From Euzebyella saccharophila (lineage in GTDB: Bacteria > Bacteroidota > Bacteroidia > Flavobacteriales > Flavobacteriaceae), in NCBI RefSeq assembly GCF_014855495.1, contig NZ_JACYFJ010000001.1, positions 682,001-746,000 of the forward strand: DNA of 64,000 nt, read 5' to 3'. The position numbers and the translations under genes are program-made. Positions 31,379 to 41,491 of this stretch are shown here, one piece after another. Position 1 is the first letter of the stretch; each line of letters begins with the position of its first letter. A model generated the notes under the pieces. It worked only from the letters and a program-made list of their open reading frames with translations. It had not been told where the DNA came from and made no database searches.

Positions 31379-32368
31379 ATGAAAGTAGCTGTTGTTGGCG
31401 CCACTGGAATGGTGGGCGAGGTTATGTTAAAGGTGTTGGCTGAACGCAAGTTTCCCATTACCGAATTGCTATTGGTGGCATCCGAGCGGTCAGTAGGTAA
31501 AAAATTGAGTTACGACGGTAAAGAATATACGATTATTGGATTGGCCGATGCGGTAGCACAAAAACCGAACATCGCCATATTTTCTGCAGGAGGTGATACA
31601 TCACTCGAGTGGGCACCCAAATTTGCTGAAGTTGGAACTACTGTGGTCGATAATTCTTCAGCCTGGAGAATGGATGCAACCAAAAAATTGGTGGTACCGG
31701 AAATTAATGCCGATGTACTTACCAAAGAAGATAAGATTATCGCCAACCCTAACTGCTCTACCATTCAGTTGGTCATGGCCTTGGCTCCTTTGCACAAAAA
31801 ATATAAAATGAAGCGTGTTTTGGTATCAACATACCAATCGGTATCAGGGACGGGAGTAAAGGCGGTGCAACAATTGGAAAATGAAATTGCCGGAGTAGAG
31901 GGCGAAATGGCCTATCCTTATCCTATTGGCAGAAATGCACTGCCCCATTGCGATGTTTTCTTGGAAAATGGCTACACGAAAGAAGAAATGAAATTGGCAC
32001 GTGAACCACAGAAAATTTTGGATGATAGAACATTCTCGGTAAGTGCTACTGCCGTACGTATTCCAACCGCTGGTGGACACTCGGAGTCCGTGAACGTAGA
32101 GTTTGAAAACGATTTTGATTTGCAGGATGTGCGTCAATTGTTAAGCGAAACCCCCGGTGTAGAGGTACAGGATAATCCTCAAACCAATACCTACCCAATG
32201 CCTATCTACGCCCATGATAAAGATGAGGTATTTGTTGGCCGGATCCGTAGAGATGAAACCCAACGAAATACCTTGAATATGTGGATTGTGGCAGACAACC
32301 TAAGAAAGGGTGCGGCAACCAACGCAGTACAAATTGCAGAATACTTGGTGGCCAATGAATTGGTGTAA
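31379..32368 (+). CDS. asd: Aspartate-semialdehyde dehydrogenase
   Basis: 329 aa NADPH-dependent enzyme of the aspartate pathway (lysine/DAP, threonine, methionine). N-terminal Rossmann motif VAVVGATGMVGEVML, VVDNSSAWRM, catalytic Cys in IIANPNCSTIQLVMAL, and substrate/His motif VRIPTAGGHSESVNVEFE near residue 235. Length is normal. I set the start at ATG 31379, where the Rossmann fold begins, and a consensus promoter lies just upstream. Confidence 0.96.
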   Translation: MKVAVVGATGMVGEVMLKVLAERKFPITELLLVASERSVGKKLSYDGKEYTIIGLADAVAQKPNIAIFSAGGDTSLEWAPKFAEVGTTVVDNSSAWRMDATKKLVVPEINADVLTKEDKIIANPNCSTIQLVMALAPLHKKYKMKRVLVSTYQSVSGTGVKAVQQLENEIAGVEGEMAYPYPIGRNALPHCDVFLENGYTKEEMKLAREPQKILDDRTFSVSATAVRIPTAGGHSESVNVEFENDFDLQDVRQLLSETPGVEVQDNPQTNTYPMPIYAHDKDEVFVGRIRRDETQRNTLNMWIVADNLRKGAATNAVQIAEYLVANELV

Positions 32369-32395
32369 CATCATTTAGATACCTAATTTTACGTT

Positions 32396-32434
32396 AAAAC
32401 CCGTATCATTCAACAAATGTGCGGGTTTTTTTAT
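32396..32434 (+). terminator. Terminator of asd
   Basis: AAAACCCG (32396-32403) pairs with CGGGTTTT (32422-32429) and runs into further T residues. The loop is 18 bases. Confidence 0.75.
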
Positions 32435-32534
32435 TTTACTTTTGAGTGCTTCGATTCAAAAATCGGATGCAAAAAATAATGCCCTTTTTGACCTCGTAGT
32501 TTTATAATGAGTTCAGTTTATTAAAATCGTTCCC

Positions 32535-34691
32535 ATGAAAAGAACTTTACTTCTTCTATCAGCAACCTTGATCATAGTTTCATGTGAAAATCAACCCTCA
32601 AAAAATAAGATTGAAGTGACATATCCTACAACAAAGAAAGTTGATACCGTAGACACTTATTTTGGTAATAACGTTGCTGACCCCTTCAGATGGTTAGAAG
32701 ATGACCGAAGCGAGGAGACAGGAGAATGGGTAAAAGCACAAAACAAGACTACCTTCGGCTATTTGGAAAAAATTCCTTTTCGAGAGGATATCAAAAACCG
32801 ATTGGAGAAACTTTGGAATTTCGAAAAGCTTAGTGCTCCCTTTAAAGAAGGTGATTATACCTATTTCTATAAAAATGACGGGCTACAAAATCAATATGTG
32901 GTCTACCGTAGTAAAGATGATGGAACACCCGAAATTTTTCTGGATCCCAATACGTTTTCAGAAGATGGAACCACTTCTTTAGCAGGTCTTAGCTTTACCA
33001 AAGACGGCTCATTTGCCGCTTATTTGATTTCTGAAGGAGGTAGCGATTGGCGCAAGGCCATCATCATTAATGCCAAAACCAAGGAGGCCGTTGAAGACAC
33101 CTTGGTTGATATTAAATTCAGTGGTATTTCGTGGTTGGGGAACGAAGGTTTCTTTTATTCCAGTTATGATAAACCGGAGGGGAGTGAACTTTCTGCCAAA
33201 ACGGATCAACACAAAGTATATTACCACAAACTGGGTACCCCACAAAAGGAAGACAAAGTAATTTTTGGGGCTAAGCCTAGTGAAAAACACCGGTATATTG
33301 GGGCGTCGGTAACAGAAGACCAAAAATACCTTTTGGTATCCGCGGCGACTTCCACTTCCGGAAATAAGTTGTTCATTAAAGATTTGGGAGGTTCCAATTC
33401 AGAATTAGTGCCAATTGTCAATGATACGGAATCGGATAATTACGTGATAGACAATGTAGGCTCAAAACTGTACATCGTTACGAACCGAAATGCTCCCAAT
33501 AAAAAAATCGTTACCGTTGATGCCAGCAATCCTGGTGTAGAAAATTGGGTAGATTTTATACCCGAAACAGAAAATGTACTTTCACCGGGTACCGGAGGCG
33601 GTTATTTCTTTACCGAATATATGGTTGATGCTATTAGCAAGGTATATCAATACGATTACGAAGGAAATTTAGTGAGGGAAATTAAATTGCCCGGTGTGGG
33701 CAGTGCTTCCGGATTTGGGGGTAAGAAAGAGGATAAGGAATTCTATTTTTCCTTCACCAACTACATTATGCCCGGTTCCTCTTTTAAATATAATGTAGAA
33801 ACGGGGGAATATGAACCCTATTGGAGTCCTGATATCGATTTTGATTCTTCTGCTTACGAGAGCAAGCAAGTGTTTTACACCTCCAAGGACGGTACAAAAG
33901 TGCCCATGATCATTACCCACAAAAAAGGGTTGGAACTGAACGGTAAAAATCCCGCGATTTTATATGGCTACGGCGGTTTCAATATTAGTTTGACACCTTC
34001 TTTTAGTATCGTAAACGCAATTTGGCTCGAGCAAGGCGGAATTTACGCCGTACCTAATTTAAGGGGTGGTGGAGAATACGGTAAAAAGTGGCATGTGGCA
34101 GGTACCAAATTGCAAAAGCAAAATGTATTTGATGACTTCATAGCTGCTGCAGAATATCTAATTGACAAAAATTATACCTCTTCCGATTATTTAGCCATTA
34201 GGGGAGGAAGCAATGGCGGATTGTTAGTGGGTGCTACCATGACCCAGAGACCCGATTTGATGAAGGTGGCCTTACCTGCCGTGGGTGTTTTGGATATGCT
34301 TAGATACCATACCTTTACCGCCGGCGCTGGGTGGGCCTATGACTACGGTACCGCTGAGGATAACGAGGAAATGTTCCGGTATCTAAAAGGATATTCTCCC
34401 TTACACAACGTAAAGGAGGGGGTAGCTTACCCCGCTACCTTGGTGACCACGGGCGATCATGATGACCGTGTGGTGCCGGCACATAGCTTTAAATTCGCGG
34501 CCGAACTGCAATCGAAACAAACAGGTGACAACCCAACCCTAATACGAATCGAGACCAATGCAGGTCATGGTGCCGGAACACCGGTAAGTAAGACTATTGA
34601 GCAATACGCCGATATATTCGGTTTTACGCTTTACAATATGGGATATCAAGAATTACCCAACCAAGCGGTTTTAAAGGAGTTCAAAGAATAA
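32535..34691 (+). CDS. Prolyl oligopeptidase (S9A) lipoprotein
   Basis: 718 aa serine peptidase that cuts short peptides after proline. Lipoprotein signal [17 protein letters not shown] (Cys17), beta-propeller over about residues 90-440, then the alpha/beta-hydrolase domain: nucleophile in [16 protein letters not shown] (GGSNGG), Asp in [14 protein letters not shown], and His in [10 protein letters not shown]. Length is normal for the family. The lipid anchor places it in the periplasm or on the surface. Single gene; no operon partner. Confidence 0.95.
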   Translation: MKRTLLLLSATLIIVSCENQPSKNKIEVTYPTTKKVDTVDTYFGNNVADPFRWLEDDRSEETGEWVKAQNKTTFGYLEKIPFREDIKNRLEKLWNFEKLSAPFKEGDYTYFYKNDGLQNQYVVYRSKDDGTPEIFLDPNTFSEDGTTSLAGLSFTKDGSFAAYLISEGGSDWRKAIIINAKTKEAVEDTLVDIKFSGISWLGNEGFFYSSYDKPEGSELSAKTDQHKVYYHKLGTPQKEDKVIFGAKPSEKHRYIGASVTEDQKYLLVSAATSTSGNKLFIKDLGGSNSELVPIVNDTESDNYVIDNVGSKLYIVTNRNAPNKKIVTVDASNPGVENWVDFIPETENVLSPGTGGGYFFTEYMVDAISKVYQYDYEGNLVREIKLPGVGSASGFGGKKEDKEFYFSFTNYIMPGSSFKYNVETGEYEPYWSPDIDFDSSAYESKQVFYTSKDGTKVPMIITHKKGLELNGKNPAILYGYGGFNISLTPSFSIVNAIWLEQGGIYAVPNLRGGGEYGKKWHVAGTKLQKQNVFDDFIAAAEYLIDKNYTSSDYLAIRGGSNGGLLVGATMTQRPDLMKVALPAVGVLDMLRYHTFTAGAGWAYDYGTAEDNEEMFRYLKGYSPLHNVKEGVAYPATLVTTGDHDDRVVPAHSFKFAAELQSKQTGDNPTLIRIETNAGHGAGTPVSKTIEQYADIFGFTLYNMGYQELPNQAVLKEFKE

Positions 34692-34776
34692 ACGGATAAA
34701 GAACCTTTTATTCAATAATCTACCGTATCCTCCGTTTTTAATTTAGTGGAGCTTCTGTCTTCCATAAGAATTCTAT

Positions 34777-35766
34777 ATGCTACAAGTAGACCATGTATCT
34801 TTTTCTTACCCTGACGGGGAAAGTGTTTTGGAGAATATCAACCTCCGTATCGCCAAAGGCGAACACATTTCGGTTATAGGCGAAAGTGGCTGTGGAAAAA
34901 GTACCCTGCTCAAAATTTTATACGGACTTTTAGATATCGAAGTCGGGGAAGTTTATTGGGACGATACCCAAATTCTTGGTCCTGCCTATAACTTGGTCCC
35001 TGGGCAGTCATTTATGAAATACTTGGCGCAAGACCTTGAATTAATGCCATTTACGACGGTTAGGGAGAATATTGGGGAATTTCTCTCTGTATTTGAACCC
35101 GAGCAGATGGAAGAAAGGATACAAGAACTGATGGAATTGGTAGAAATGACCCAATTTGCAGATACCAAAGTACGATACCTAAGCGGCGGGCAGCAACAAC
35201 GTGTGGCTTTGGCACGAGCACTGGCCCAAGAACCCAAAGTGATGCTTTTGGACGAGCCTTTCAGCCATATCGACAACTTTCGGAAAAACAGTTTGCGACG
35301 TAATGTTTTTGGATATCTAAAAAGGCAGAAAATAACCGTAATTACGGCTACCCATGACCCTATGGATATGCTTCCGTTTGCGGATAGGGTCGTGGTTTTA
35401 AAAGACCGATTTATTATTGCAAAGGATACTCCGAAAAATCTTTACGAAAGACCGCAAGACCTGTATATCGCTTCATTGTTCGGGGAAGCCAACCGCATTC
35501 CTATAAACATTTTAAAATCGTATGCGGATACCAAAAGACGCATCATCGTGTATGCCCACGAGTTTAAGGTTTCGGGTAAATCAGGTTTAGAGGTGGTCGT
35601 AAAAGGCTCATACTACATGGGCAGTTATTATATGATTGGTGGTATTTATGAGGGACATGATATATTCTTTCATCATCACCAGCCCCTAGAAGTAGGTAAA
35701 GCCATCTTTTTAAATATTTCGATTGAGACCATCAATCAACGTATGGTCGCGCCAACGAATGTTTAG
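34777..35766 (+). CDS. ABC transporter ATP-binding protein without adjacent permease
   Basis: 329 aa. Walker A GESGCGKSTLLKILYG (about 37-52), Q-loop, signature LSGGQQQRVALARALAQEPK, Walker B VMLLDEPFSHID and the switch His in ATHDPMDML. Residues beyond about 240 form an extra domain (VSGKSGLEVVVKGSYYMGSY, then FHHHQPLEVGKAIFLNISIE) like the TOBE/MalK-type regulatory folds. Importer ATPases of this shape need a permease and binding protein, but neither is adjacent. It may serve permeases elsewhere. Confidence 0.93.
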   Translation: MLQVDHVSFSYPDGESVLENINLRIAKGEHISVIGESGCGKSTLLKILYGLLDIEVGEVYWDDTQILGPAYNLVPGQSFMKYLAQDLELMPFTTVRENIGEFLSVFEPEQMEERIQELMELVEMTQFADTKVRYLSGGQQQRVALARALAQEPKVMLLDEPFSHIDNFRKNSLRRNVFGYLKRQKITVITATHDPMDMLPFADRVVVLKDRFIIAKDTPKNLYERPQDLYIASLFGEANRIPINILKSYADTKRRIIVYAHEFKVSGKSGLEVVVKGSYYMGSYYMIGGIYEGHDIFFHHHQPLEVGKAIFLNISIETINQRMVAPTNV

Positions 35767-35772
35767 AGCATA

Positions 35773-38250
35773 CTAAAACTCCTTCTTCCCAAACTCGCTA
35801 TCGATAAATTTCGATTTGTTCTTGTTGTTGTTAAAGTTGTAAGATAGGTTGAGCAAGACCATATCTACCTCGTACACGTAATTGGTCGTGGTAAAAAACT
35901 CGTTATCGCGATAGGTCATGATACGTTGTTCATTGGAACCTAACAGGCCGGCATCTATATTTTGCCATTGTAGGGTGGCGGTGAGTCTCTTGTCTAAAAA
36001 CGATTTTTTGAAGGTGAGGTTGGGCGAATAGAACCGGGAATCCTCCCCTTGGGCGGTTACCATTTCCGATAGGTAGTTAAAAGTGAACTGCAAAGAAGTG
36101 GTCTCCGATAGGGAATAGGTGCTGTTGAGGTTAATGGAATATACGAACGTATCAGTATCTACAGGACGGCCATCGTACGCGCCATCAATAGCATAATTGT
36201 AAAGGTTGACACCAATAAAATTGTTCCAGTTTTTCAACGGCTTAAGTTGCGAACCGATTTCGAGTCCGATTGCCTTTGATTTGCCCACATTGGAGTAAAT
36301 ACGGTTAAGGATGGTGTCATTATAAATAGTGTTTACGCGATTCACCAGATTTTGGGTACTTCTATAATATGCCGTAGCAAATAGGGAATTTCCACCCTCA
36401 AAACTTTGGGTAATGCCCAACTCTACTAAGTCAATAAATTCAGGTTTTAGGGTAGGGTCACCTTGTTCAAGGGTCTCAGAGTGTTCTCGCTCCGGAAACG
36501 GATTCATTTTAAAGGTGGTGGTTCTTTCTACACGCTTACTATAAGCAGCCTTTACTTTGGTTCGGTCAGACATGCTGTATTGTACCGAAGCCGTTGGAAA
36601 GGGTTTTACGTAATCGTAGGTATAGGTAGTATCGATAATTCCTACTTTGTCCCTCAGTTCCAATTCACGGTCCATGGCCTCAATTCGCAAACCGGCAGCA
36701 TACTCCCATTTGTCCCTGGCTCCATTTAATTGTACATAGCCCGAATGAATACTTCGTTGTAGATCTACCTCACTTGAAAATTCCGGCACCAATTCAAAAA
36801 CGTTGCCCGTTGATTCGTCTTTTCGCTCGTAAACAAAGTCGCCTGTATGGTCTAAGTTTCGGTACTGATAGCCTGTTTCCAATTGTGCGAATTTAAATGG
36901 TTTTGCGGCATAATCGATTTGAAACCTAAATCCGTTCAAAGGGTTGTCATTGGTGTTGTATTCTTGTTGATAGACGATGTTTCTGTTGGGCTCCCCAAGG
37001 TTGTCACTTTCGGTAGGTCCACCCAAAAGAGTATATTCATAAAGAATGGAAGTGGAAAGACGAGAGTTATTTTTAAAGGTATGGGCGTAATCGAAACTTC
37101 CTAAAGCAAAGTCGCTTTTCCGGGTACGCAGGTTGTGGTTATAATATTGAAAGGTGTATAATCGGTCGCCACCGGAGGCGGGTGTAATGGCATGGTTGTC
37201 GTAATAAACGATATCTGCCAAGCGGTCTTTTTGACGCTTACCGGCATAGAATCCCAAAGAAAAGGTATTCAAGTTATCGGGCGTATAGTCTACGGTAAAC
37301 CTTCCACTGTAATTGGTTTCATCAAAACTACGTTCACCAGTTGAAGGAAATTGTGTGAGGGTATCGTTGATAATGGTGAAAACATCTCCTTCACGTCTTC
37401 CTCCCAAATCATTGCGCTGAAAACTAGCGCCTAAAGAAATATTCCAGTCTTCTTTTCTAATGTTATAAGTCGCATCGGCACCATAGCGTTGGTGGTATTC
37501 ATCATTGCCGTAAGTTTCTATGGAAGGAAAACCGCCTTTTACGTTGATTTGGGCAAATGAACCGTCTGTCGCTCCCTTTTTGGTAATGATATTGATAAGG
37601 CCAGCCTTGCCCTCTGGGTCGTATTTGGCGGATGGTGCGGTTATGACCTCTACCCTTTCCACGGCGTTCGCCGGAAACTGGTTAAGAAGGTCCGATGCAT
37701 TGCCCTGAACCGGATTTCCGTTCAACAGCACCACAAAGCCAGAGCTTCCGCGAACACTAATCTCCCCCTGGGCGTCTACAGTTACCGAAGGTATGTTTTT
37801 AATAATATCGGTGGCATTGCCCCCCAAACTGTTCTGAAACTTATTGGCATCAAAAACTTGACGGTCAATTTTGTTGATTACCGTAGCCCTTTCCCCTTGA
37901 ATGACCACCTCTTCGAGCACGGTGCCCCCAATCTTAAGGGGAATACTTCCTACGTCCACCGGTTTACGGTTCTGTACTTTGATGTTCGCAATCGTTTTCG
38001 TTTCAAACCCAATAAAGGATGCTTCTAGGTAATAGGTGCCGTTTTTCACATTTTCGATGGTAAAAACCCCATCCATATCGGTAATGACCCCAGTAACCAA
38101 TTCTTTCGATTCTTGATTAAAAAGTGCCGCTGTGGCATATTCTAATGGATAGTCATTTTCCTGGTCAATAATTTTACCCGTCACCTGTGCCGTGGATATA
38201 AAGGGAAGTACGACGAGCAAAAGCAAAAAAGAATATTTGTTCATTTTCAA
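35773..38250 (-). CDS. TonB-dependent outer-membrane receptor, OMP_b-brl_3 type
   Basis: 825 aa. Signal peptide ending FISTAQ, carboxypeptidase-regulatory-like domain (residues 22-105, GKIIDQENDYPLEYATAALF), plug (VINKIDRQVFDANKFQNSLG to SAKYDPEGKAGLINIITKK) and a long barrel. The pattern VMIDGxxVxG-like FVVLLNGNPVQGNASDLLN is usual in this branch, which is not SusC: there is no SusD nearby. The ligand is unknown; these receptors often act on siderophores, metals or peptides. It lies next to an AraC regulator transcribed in the same direction. Confidence 0.93.
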   Translation of the reverse strand: MKMNKYSFLLLLVVLPFISTAQVTGKIIDQENDYPLEYATAALFNQESKELVTGVITDMDGVFTIENVKNGTYYLEASFIGFETKTIANIKVQNRKPVDVGSIPLKIGGTVLEEVVIQGERATVINKIDRQVFDANKFQNSLGGNATDIIKNIPSVTVDAQGEISVRGSSGFVVLLNGNPVQGNASDLLNQFPANAVERVEVITAPSAKYDPEGKAGLINIITKKGATDGSFAQINVKGGFPSIETYGNDEYHQRYGADATYNIRKEDWNISLGASFQRNDLGGRREGDVFTIINDTLTQFPSTGERSFDETNYSGRFTVDYTPDNLNTFSLGFYAGKRQKDRLADIVYYDNHAITPASGGDRLYTFQYYNHNLRTRKSDFALGSFDYAHTFKNNSRLSTSILYEYTLLGGPTESDNLGEPNRNIVYQQEYNTNDNPLNGFRFQIDYAAKPFKFAQLETGYQYRNLDHTGDFVYERKDESTGNVFELVPEFSSEVDLQRSIHSGYVQLNGARDKWEYAAGLRIEAMDRELELRDKVGIIDTTYTYDYVKPFPTASVQYSMSDRTKVKAAYSKRVERTTTFKMNPFPEREHSETLEQGDPTLKPEFIDLVELGITQSFEGGNSLFATAYYRSTQNLVNRVNTIYNDTILNRIYSNVGKSKAIGLEIGSQLKPLKNWNNFIGVNLYNYAIDGAYDGRPVDTDTFVYSINLNSTYSLSETTSLQFTFNYLSEMVTAQGEDSRFYSPNLTFKKSFLDKRLTATLQWQNIDAGLLGSNEQRIMTYRDNEFFTTTNYVYEVDMVLLNLSYNFNNNKNKSKFIDSEFGKKEF

Positions 38251-38319
38251 TCAGTGGTTTGGATTTCGATTGCCGAAAGTAGTATGGCCACCTTTTGAAT
38301 TAGGGTATGTATGAAAAAT

Positions 38320-39138
38320 TTAAGGTACGAGGGTTTCTTTTTTGAACTGTAATGGAGTTTTTTGCTCGAATCTTTTAAAAAATTTAACAAAGTGTGACAC
38401 ATCTCCGAAGCTGAGGTTATAGGCAATCTCGGTTGCCGAGAGATCGGTGTACAATAATTGGCGTTTGGCTTCTTTAATTATATGTTCAGCGATGACGGTT
38501 GAGGCCGTTTTATCAAATTTACGTTTGCAAATGGCATTTAAATTCTGAGAAGTAGTGTTGAGGGCTTGGGCATAATAACCTACATCGTTTTTGAGTTCTT
38601 TTTCCAAAAGTTCGATGAATAGGTTGTCTATTTCTCCTAAAGTTTGCTTTGGAGATGCCGGGGCGAAGGATAGAATTTTAGATAGAATGGCCTTGAGGAT
38701 ACCTTCCATAATAAAATCCCGTTCGGCACCCAGCGATTTCAGTTCCTTACAGGCAATTTCGAATAGGGGAGAAAGCGACGTATCGCCTTTTGTAAAAATG
38801 ACACGATGGTTCTCAAGGGCATTTAATTGTAGATTAAGATGCCTGTCCAAGGTCTTTTCTAGAAAATCTTCTTTAATGATGATGACAAAACCTTCAGGAA
38901 TCGAGTCGATGGCCCAATGGTGTACTTCATCTTTTTTGACCACAAATGCCATAGGGGGTTCTATGGGGTATCCCTCCTCATCCATATAATGCGTACCCGT
39001 TCCCTTGGTAAAATACACCAGCTCTAAATATTTATGATGACGGTGTGGTCTGGTATAGCGCTTGTTGACATCAAAAGGTTCTATTTTAATGTTTTCAAAG
39101 GCGGAAATTTTGGTATAGGTTTGAATTTCAGTACGCAT
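38320..39138 (-). CDS. AraC family regulator with N-terminal cupin
   Basis: 272 aa. The N-terminal AraC-binding cupin shows RPHRHHKYLELVYFTKGTG (His-rich ligand strand), and the C-terminal pair of HTHs is at about 180-268 (ATEIAYNLSFGDVSHFVKFF, then RFEQKTPLQFKKE). ATG 39138 was preferred to TTG 39141. It lies upstream of the TonB-dependent receptor on the same strand and divergent from a second AraC gene, so it probably controls the receptor. Ligand unknown. Confidence 0.92.
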   Translation of the reverse strand: MRTEIQTYTKISAFENIKIEPFDVNKRYTRPHRHHKYLELVYFTKGTGTHYMDEEGYPIEPPMAFVVKKDEVHHWAIDSIPEGFVIIIKEDFLEKTLDRHLNLQLNALENHRVIFTKGDTSLSPLFEIACKELKSLGAERDFIMEGILKAILSKILSFAPASPKQTLGEIDNLFIELLEKELKNDVGYYAQALNTTSQNLNAICKRKFDKTASTVIAEHIIKEAKRQLLYTDLSATEIAYNLSFGDVSHFVKFFKRFEQKTPLQFKKETLVP

Positions 39139-39366
39139 CAAAAAAACTAGCTTAATTGGTAGTTGGCGCCATCAATTTAGCTGGTCGCTTACAGGGTAGG
39201 AGTAAAAGTACAAAACGAAATTTGCATAAGTGTACGACAGTGTCTTTCGTAACAATTTGGATTTTTAATCAATAAATTATAGGCCGCTGCTCTATGTTAA
39301 GAACAGAAGCTTTGTAAGTAGTGAACGCTTTTCTAGACCAATAAAACTATAAACTACTTTGAAATC

Positions 39367-40215
39367 GTGCACTTAGAATTTAAGGATCCGCAGCTAAAGG
39401 CCATTTTAGGCATTACCGACGATATTAAGAATGATGAGCGTCGTTTCTCAAATACCGAGAACACCATCAAGTTTTTTTGGAACCGTAATCAAGAGCCAAC
39501 AACAGTTGAAATTGACGGTTTGCAATTGAATCTCGAGCCCAATCAGATAGTTTCCGTTACCTACCTGCAGCACATATCTTTTAAAAATACACACTTACCT
39601 CTTACCGCATTTTTGTTCAATAGGGAGTTCTATTGCATCATTGATCATGATAGCGAAGTGTCTTGCAATGGTATTTTGTTCTTTGGTACTCAAGATATTC
39701 CTATCGTTAGCATTCCATCTGAATTACAGCGGCGTTTTGATATGCTATACGAAACCTTTCTAGAAGAGTTTAGCACGCCTGATAAGATTCAGGGCGCTAT
39801 GCTGCAAATGCTTTTGAAGCGCTTGATCATTATGTGTACCCGATTGGCGAAAGAACAACTGATTGTTAAATCGTTAAACAATGACCAGATCGAAGTTGTC
39901 AGAAAGTTCAATTTTTTGGTCGATATACATTATAAGGATAAAAGAAAGGTAAGCGATTATGCCGAGATGCTGCACAAATCACCTAAAACACTTTCCAACC
40001 TTTTTTCCATATACGGACAAAAATCACCGCAACAGATAATTTTAAACCGATTGGCGCTAGAGGCCAAAAGGCTCATCCACTTTACTGATAAGCAAAATCA
40101 AGAAATTGCTTACGAACTTGGTTTTAACGACCCCGCTCATTTTAGCAAGTTTTTCAAGAAACTTACCCAGCTTACACCTTCTCAATACCGAGAATCATTG
40201 ACTTTAAAAGCCTAA
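39367..40215 (+). CDS. AraC family regulator
   Basis: 282 aa, GTG start. The C-terminal HTH region spans about 185-278 (QEIAYELGFNDPAHFSKFFK is the diagnostic second helix). The N-terminal part has a cupin-like strand pattern without the His cluster. Downstream on the same strand are an AhpD-like protein and a cupredoxin-domain protein, likely its targets. Similar in length and order to the divergent AraC gene, but clearly different in sequence. Confidence 0.92.
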   Translation: MHLEFKDPQLKAILGITDDIKNDERRFSNTENTIKFFWNRNQEPTTVEIDGLQLNLEPNQIVSVTYLQHISFKNTHLPLTAFLFNREFYCIIDHDSEVSCNGILFFGTQDIPIVSIPSELQRRFDMLYETFLEEFSTPDKIQGAMLQMLLKRLIIMCTRLAKEQLIVKSLNNDQIEVVRKFNFLVDIHYKDKRKVSDYAEMLHKSPKTLSNLFSIYGQKSPQQIILNRLALEAKRLIHFTDKQNQEIAYELGFNDPAHFSKFFKKLTQLTPSQYRESLTLKA

Positions 40216-40302
40216 GGGAAATTTAGGCAAGCGTTCGGGAAATTCATCATAACCCCTGCCCTCTCTTTGTTCACATCTTTGTACTGTAAAAATAACAAAG
40301 CA

Positions 40303-40449
40303 ATGAGCAACAAAGAAAATTCACTATTCAACCTCATTTCGATTTTCACTAATAATCGAGCGACTCTCAAAAGAAAGCTAAATGCCTCAGCACATTGTGA
40401 AAAGGCATACCATCACGATTTCTATTGTGTTACGGCAAAATCGTTTTAA
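40303..40449 (+). CDS. Small hypothetical protein (48 aa)
   Basis: ATG 40303 to TAA 40447-40449. Polar, helical, with two Cys and two His pairs (CEKAYHHDFYC), no membrane segment. It ends 30 bases before the AhpD-like start, so a translated leader or small partner is possible. I do not recognise it; conservation was not tested. Confidence 0.35.
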   Translation: MSNKENSLFNLISIFTNNRATLKRKLNASAHCEKAYHHDFYCVTAKSF

Positions 40450-40479
40450 CCCAATTATCAACAATTTAAATATAGTATT

Positions 40480-41025
40480 ATGAGCAATTTTAAACCCTTA
40501 AAAAGAGAAGAAGTAAACGAAGCCAATCAGGCTATTTTTGACAACCTTGAAAAAGCCGTGGGCTTTGTACCCAATTTGTACGCTACCTACGCACATTCTA
40601 ACAATGCCTTGGCCAATTATTTAAATTTTGCGAATACCAAAACTTCATTGAACGCTAAGCAAAAAGAAGTTGTCAACCTCGCGGTTAGCCAAGTAAACAA
40701 CTGTGAGTACTGTTTGGCCGCCCACACAGCAATCGGAAAAATGAACGGTTTTACAGATGAGCAAATTTTAGAGTTGAGAAGTGGTAAGGCTTCCTTCGAT
40801 TCTAAATTGGATGCCTTGGCAAAATTTGCCAAAAATGTTACTGAGAATAGAGGTGCAACCGATGAAGAAGTAGGTAACAACTTTTTGAATAACGGATGGA
40901 CAAAAGAAAACCTCATAGACGCTATCGTTCTTGTAGGTGATAAAACCATCAGTAACTACGTACATAGCACCACTAAGATACCAGTAGATTTTCCCGCTGC
41001 ACAACCTTTAGAAGCAACTGTTTAA
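40480..41025 (+). CDS. Carboxymuconolactone decarboxylase family protein (AhpD-like)
   Basis: 181 aa. CxxC motif NCEYCLAAHTAIGK near residues 71-84 followed by His, as in AhpD-like peroxidases. The early helix AVGFVPNLYATYAHSNN is also characteristic. A thiol-based antioxidant role is inferred from the family. It precedes a cupredoxin-domain protein by 37 bases and follows an AraC gene; related by family to the gene at 25698 but shorter. Confidence 0.92.
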   Translation: MSNFKPLKREEVNEANQAIFDNLEKAVGFVPNLYATYAHSNNALANYLNFANTKTSLNAKQKEVVNLAVSQVNNCEYCLAAHTAIGKMNGFTDEQILELRSGKASFDSKLDALAKFAKNVTENRGATDEEVGNNFLNNGWTKENLIDAIVLVGDKTISNYVHSTTKIPVDFPAAQPLEATV

Positions 41026-41062
41026 TTCTAATCGCTAACATAAATCTTAAAAAATAAATATC

Positions 41063-41440
41063 GTGAAAAACATTCTATTGATTTTAGCTGTCGTTTTCGG
41101 ATTCAACGCAGCTTTACAGGCACAAGACACCCAAACAAAGACCATTACCTTGGAGCAAACGCCAGGTGAGTTTACCAAAAAACAATTGACCGTATCAGAA
41201 GGTACGTACGTATTTGAAATTGTAAACAATGGTATCGACCACAATGTAGGATTTGTATTGGTAGAAAAGGGAAAGGATATTTCAAAGCCCGAAAACCACG
41301 TTCAAACCGCTTATGTAACGGCACCGGTAGCTACCGATTCTAAACAAAATTCAAAGCCAACGGTATTGAGCAAGGGCGAGTATGTATATTTCTGTCCGTT
41401 GAACCCTACTGCGACCGATAATATTTTGGTTGTACAGTAA
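41063..41440 (+). CDS. Secreted cupredoxin-domain protein
   Basis: 125 aa. Signal peptide ending ALQAQ, then a single beta-sandwich with cupredoxin pattern: DHNVGFVL and VYFCPLNPTATDN at the C-terminus, where the C-P-x-N pattern recalls type 1 copper loops (usual ligands Cys, His, Met; here the first His is in GIDHNVGF and the Cys in YFCPLN). A Met ligand is not apparent, so copper binding is uncertain. GTG start. Probably periplasmic partner of the AhpD-like protein. Confidence 0.82.
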   Translation: MKNILLILAVVFGFNAALQAQDTQTKTITLEQTPGEFTKKQLTVSEGTYVFEIVNNGIDHNVGFVLVEKGKDISKPENHVQTAYVTAPVATDSKQNSKPTVLSKGEYVYFCPLNPTATDNILVVQ

Positions 41441-41460
41441 TAAATAGAATAGTATAGTAA

Positions 41461-41490
41461 AACGGCCTTTTAAACAAAGGCCGTTTTTTT
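41461..41490. terminator. Terminator between cupredoxin gene and dinB
   Basis: AACGGCCTTT (41461-41470), loop TAAAC, AAAGGCCGTT (41476-41485), then TTTTT. Perfect 10-base-pair stem; it serves the plus-strand gene, and the A-rich left flank may serve dinB. Confidence 0.92.
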
Positions 41491-41491
41491 G

